Positions 62,528 through 64,000 of a stretch of DNA of 64,000 nucleotides are shown here, in pieces. The DNA comes from Anaerocolumna sp. AGMB13025. GTDB lineage: Bacteria > Bacillota > Clostridia > Lachnospirales > Lachnospiraceae. Within the stretch, counting starts at the first letter, position 1; every line of letters starts with the position of its first letter. The stretch spans positions 3,890,501-3,954,500 of the forward strand of contig NZ_CP121445.1 in assembly GCF_029689925.1 (NCBI RefSeq), in the 5' to 3' direction. The notes under the pieces were generated by a model, which did no database searches, had not been told where the DNA came from, and was given only the letters and a program-made list of their open reading frames with translations. The position numbers and the translations under genes were made by a program.

Positions 62528-64000
62528 TTAACCTTTACTATGAGCTGTCTTAGCCATACCTTTTTCCAGTATCGCTTCCTGGGTGGCTTCACTGCGTAAG
62601 AGTTCCCCCGTTACCCTGCCCTCACACATTACAACAATACGGTCACACATGCCTAAAATCTCCGGCATTTCAGAGGATACCATAATAATGGCGTATCCCT
62701 GGCTGGCTAACTCACCCATAATTTCATAGATAGCCGCTTTCGCACCGACATCCACTCCTTTGGTAGGTTCATCCAATATAAGAAGTTTTAAATCTGAGGC
62801 TAAGAGTTTGGCAACTACGACTTTCTGCTGATTACCTCCGGATAAAGAACTTGCTTTATCAAAAATGGTAACTGCTTTGGTATCTACTTTTTCAGCAAGG
62901 AGTTTACCCAATTCTCTTTCTTTCTTCCCGTTTATGATTCCATATTTGGTAAGACTATTAATAATCGTAAGTGTAATATTCTGACCGATTCCCCAGTCCA
63001 GTATCAGCCCCTGTTTCTGCCTGTCCTCCGGCAGATATCCAATTCCAAGGTTCATGGCGTCCAACGGTCCTTTCACATCTACCTCTCTGCCATTGAGATA
63101 TATTTTTCCTCCGTCCTTCGCTTCAACACCGAATATGGTTTCACAAACTTCCGTACGTCCGGCACCAACTAAACCGGTAAGTCCTAAAATTTCTCCTTTC
63201 TTAACGTGAAAGCTGACCTCCTTAAAATAACCGGTACGGCTTAAGTTTTCTACTTTCAGTACTTCTTCCCCGATACTTATTTCAGGTTTTGGGAACAGCT
63301 GGGTAATCTCTCTTCCTACCATGGCAACAATCAAATCTTCATTGGTGATGCCATTTACATCATAGCTGCCGATATACCGGGCATCTCGGAATACGGTAAC
63401 TCTGGTGGCCAAACGATACATATCTTCGAACCGATGGGAGATGAATATGATGGATGCTCCATCATCCCTTAATTTCTCTGCAATTTTATATAATTCTTCG
63501 CTTTCCCTTTTGGTTAGTGCTGCGGTGGGTTCATCCATAATAATAATTCTCGCTTTCATGGATAAGGCCTTTGCAATCTCAACCATCTGCTGCTGTGCCA
63601 CACTTAAGGTTCCCATTTCTGTGGCAGCATCAAAATCAGCGCTTAATTGTTTTAATAATTCATTAGCTTCTGTATGCATCTGACTCCAAAGGATCCTGCC
63701 GGTACCTTTTTGAACCTTTTCATGACCCATAAAGATATTTTCGGTAACCGTAAGATGGGGATAAGCTGTTACATGCTGATAGATCGCCGCTATTCCTGCT
63801 GCTTGCGCTTCCTTTGGGTTTTTAAAATTAACTTCCTTTCCATCCAGGAACATCGTCCCCTCTTCCGCTTTATGTACCCCCGTAATTACCTTGATAAAAG
63901 TGGATTTTCCAGCTCCATTTTCTCCCATCAAAGCATGAATCTCACCTTTCTTTAATTGAAAGTGCACATTATCTAAAGCCTTCACACCCGGAAATATTTT
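62528..64000 (-). CDS. Sugar ABC transporter ATP-binding protein, two ABC domains (5' end outside window)
   Basis: The frame runs off the right edge with FPGVKALDNVHFQLKKGE, the usual text about 20 residues into RbsA/RhaT-type proteins. First domain: Walker A GENGAGKSTFIK, signature LSVAQQQMVEIAKAL, Walker B IIIMDEPTAALT. Second domain: degenerate Walker A GLVGAGRTEVC, signature LSGGNQQKVVVAKLL, Walker B LLILDEPTKGVD. The asymmetric second site is normal for this family. It powers the permeases at 60504-62512. Confidence 0.94.
   Translation of the reverse strand, partial: KIFPGVKALDNVHFQLKKGEIHALMGENGAGKSTFIKVITGVHKAEEGTMFLDGKEVNFKNPKEAQAAGIAAIYQHVTAYPHLTVTENIFMGHEKVQKGTGRILWSQMHTEANELLKQLSADFDAATEMGTLSVAQQQMVEIAKALSMKARIIIMDEPTAALTKRESEELYKIAEKLRDDGASIIFISHRFEDMYRLATRVTVFRDARYIGSYDVNGITNEDLIVAMVGREITQLFPKPEISIGEEVLKVENLSRTGYFKEVSFHVKKGEILGLTGLVGAGRTEVCETIFGVEAKDGGKIYLNGREVDVKGPLDAMNLGIGYLPEDRQKQGLILDWGIGQNITLTIINSLTKYGIINGKKERELGKLLAEKVDTKAVTIFDKASSLSGGNQQKVVVAKLLASDLKLLILDEPTKGVDVGAKAAIYEIMGELASQGYAIIMVSSEMPEILGMCDRIVVMCEGRVTGELLRSEATQEAILEKGMAKTAHSKG

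Overview
The window is low-GC Firmicutes DNA, most likely from an anaerobic Lachnospiraceae species (Lachnoclostridium / Clostridium phytofermentans-like). This rests on strong AGGAGG ribosome sites, a tryptophan T-box leader, a glycyl-radical microcompartment locus and many 4Fe-4S proteins. Almost all genes lie on the minus strand, so the biological reading order is from right to left. The species assignment is an inference.

Right end (about 42.5-64 kb) is the main feature: an L-rhamnose/L-fucose-type catabolic region built around a bacterial microcompartment (BMC). A RhaTPQS-like sugar ABC transporter (62528-64000 cut by the window edge, 61517, 60504, 59325) is followed by a long hairpin terminator and then L-rhamnose mutarotase, a class II sugar-phosphate aldolase, a GlcG/PduO-C-like protein, acylating aldehyde dehydrogenase, alcohol dehydrogenase, four BMC-H shell genes, PduL phosphotransacylase, a EutN/CcmL pentamer, a PduS/RnfC flavo-iron-sulfur protein, a PduT-like trimer shell protein with its cluster cysteine, a DeoR regulator, a glycyl radical diol dehydratase with its activase, PduU-like and PduV/EutP-like proteins, an AraC regulator and an SGNH hydrolase. 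Inferred chemistry: sugar phosphate to lactaldehyde, to 1,2-propanediol, B12-independent dehydration to propionaldehyde inside the shell, then propanol and propionyl-CoA/propionyl-phosphate. No isomerase, kinase or propionate kinase is visible here. Two points stand out. One BMC-H gene carries a 111-residue charged N-terminal extension plus an internal Shine-Dalgarno and ATG that would also make a plain shell protein. The glycyl radical enzyme gene and another BMC-H gene share a nearly identical hairpin/ribosome-site leader.

Middle (about 28-42 kb): a complete trpEGDCFBA operon under a T-box whose specifier reads UGG. Each of its three non-overlapping junctions is filled by a different short tandem repeat. 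xpt, holA and a tRNA-Ser(CGA) lie downstream. Upstream are a NYN/OST-HTH protein, an unknown protein with a KHNTQNKQ-type N-terminus, and a plus-strand aldo/keto reductase with a palindromic operator candidate.

Left part (1-28 kb): a BlaR1-like M56 peptidase (cut by the edge, with a 39-bp minisatellite) and BlaI; a Thr/Lys-rich membrane-anchored protein; an SH3-NlpC/P60 secreted hydrolase; a ferredoxin-type aldo/keto reductase and two DUF362 proteins; an Opp/Dpp-type ABC importer operon with a consensus promoter; a glutathione peroxidase/flavodoxin pair; a ribbon-helix-helix protein; a TetR/hydrolase divergent pair; two AraC-GyrI paralogues; GNAT, nitroreductase, a LUD protein; and a 690-residue DNRLRE plus right-handed beta-helix protein. 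Three intergenic copies of a structured dispersed repeat (near 9.2, 21.6 and 29.6 kb) are not explained by genes.
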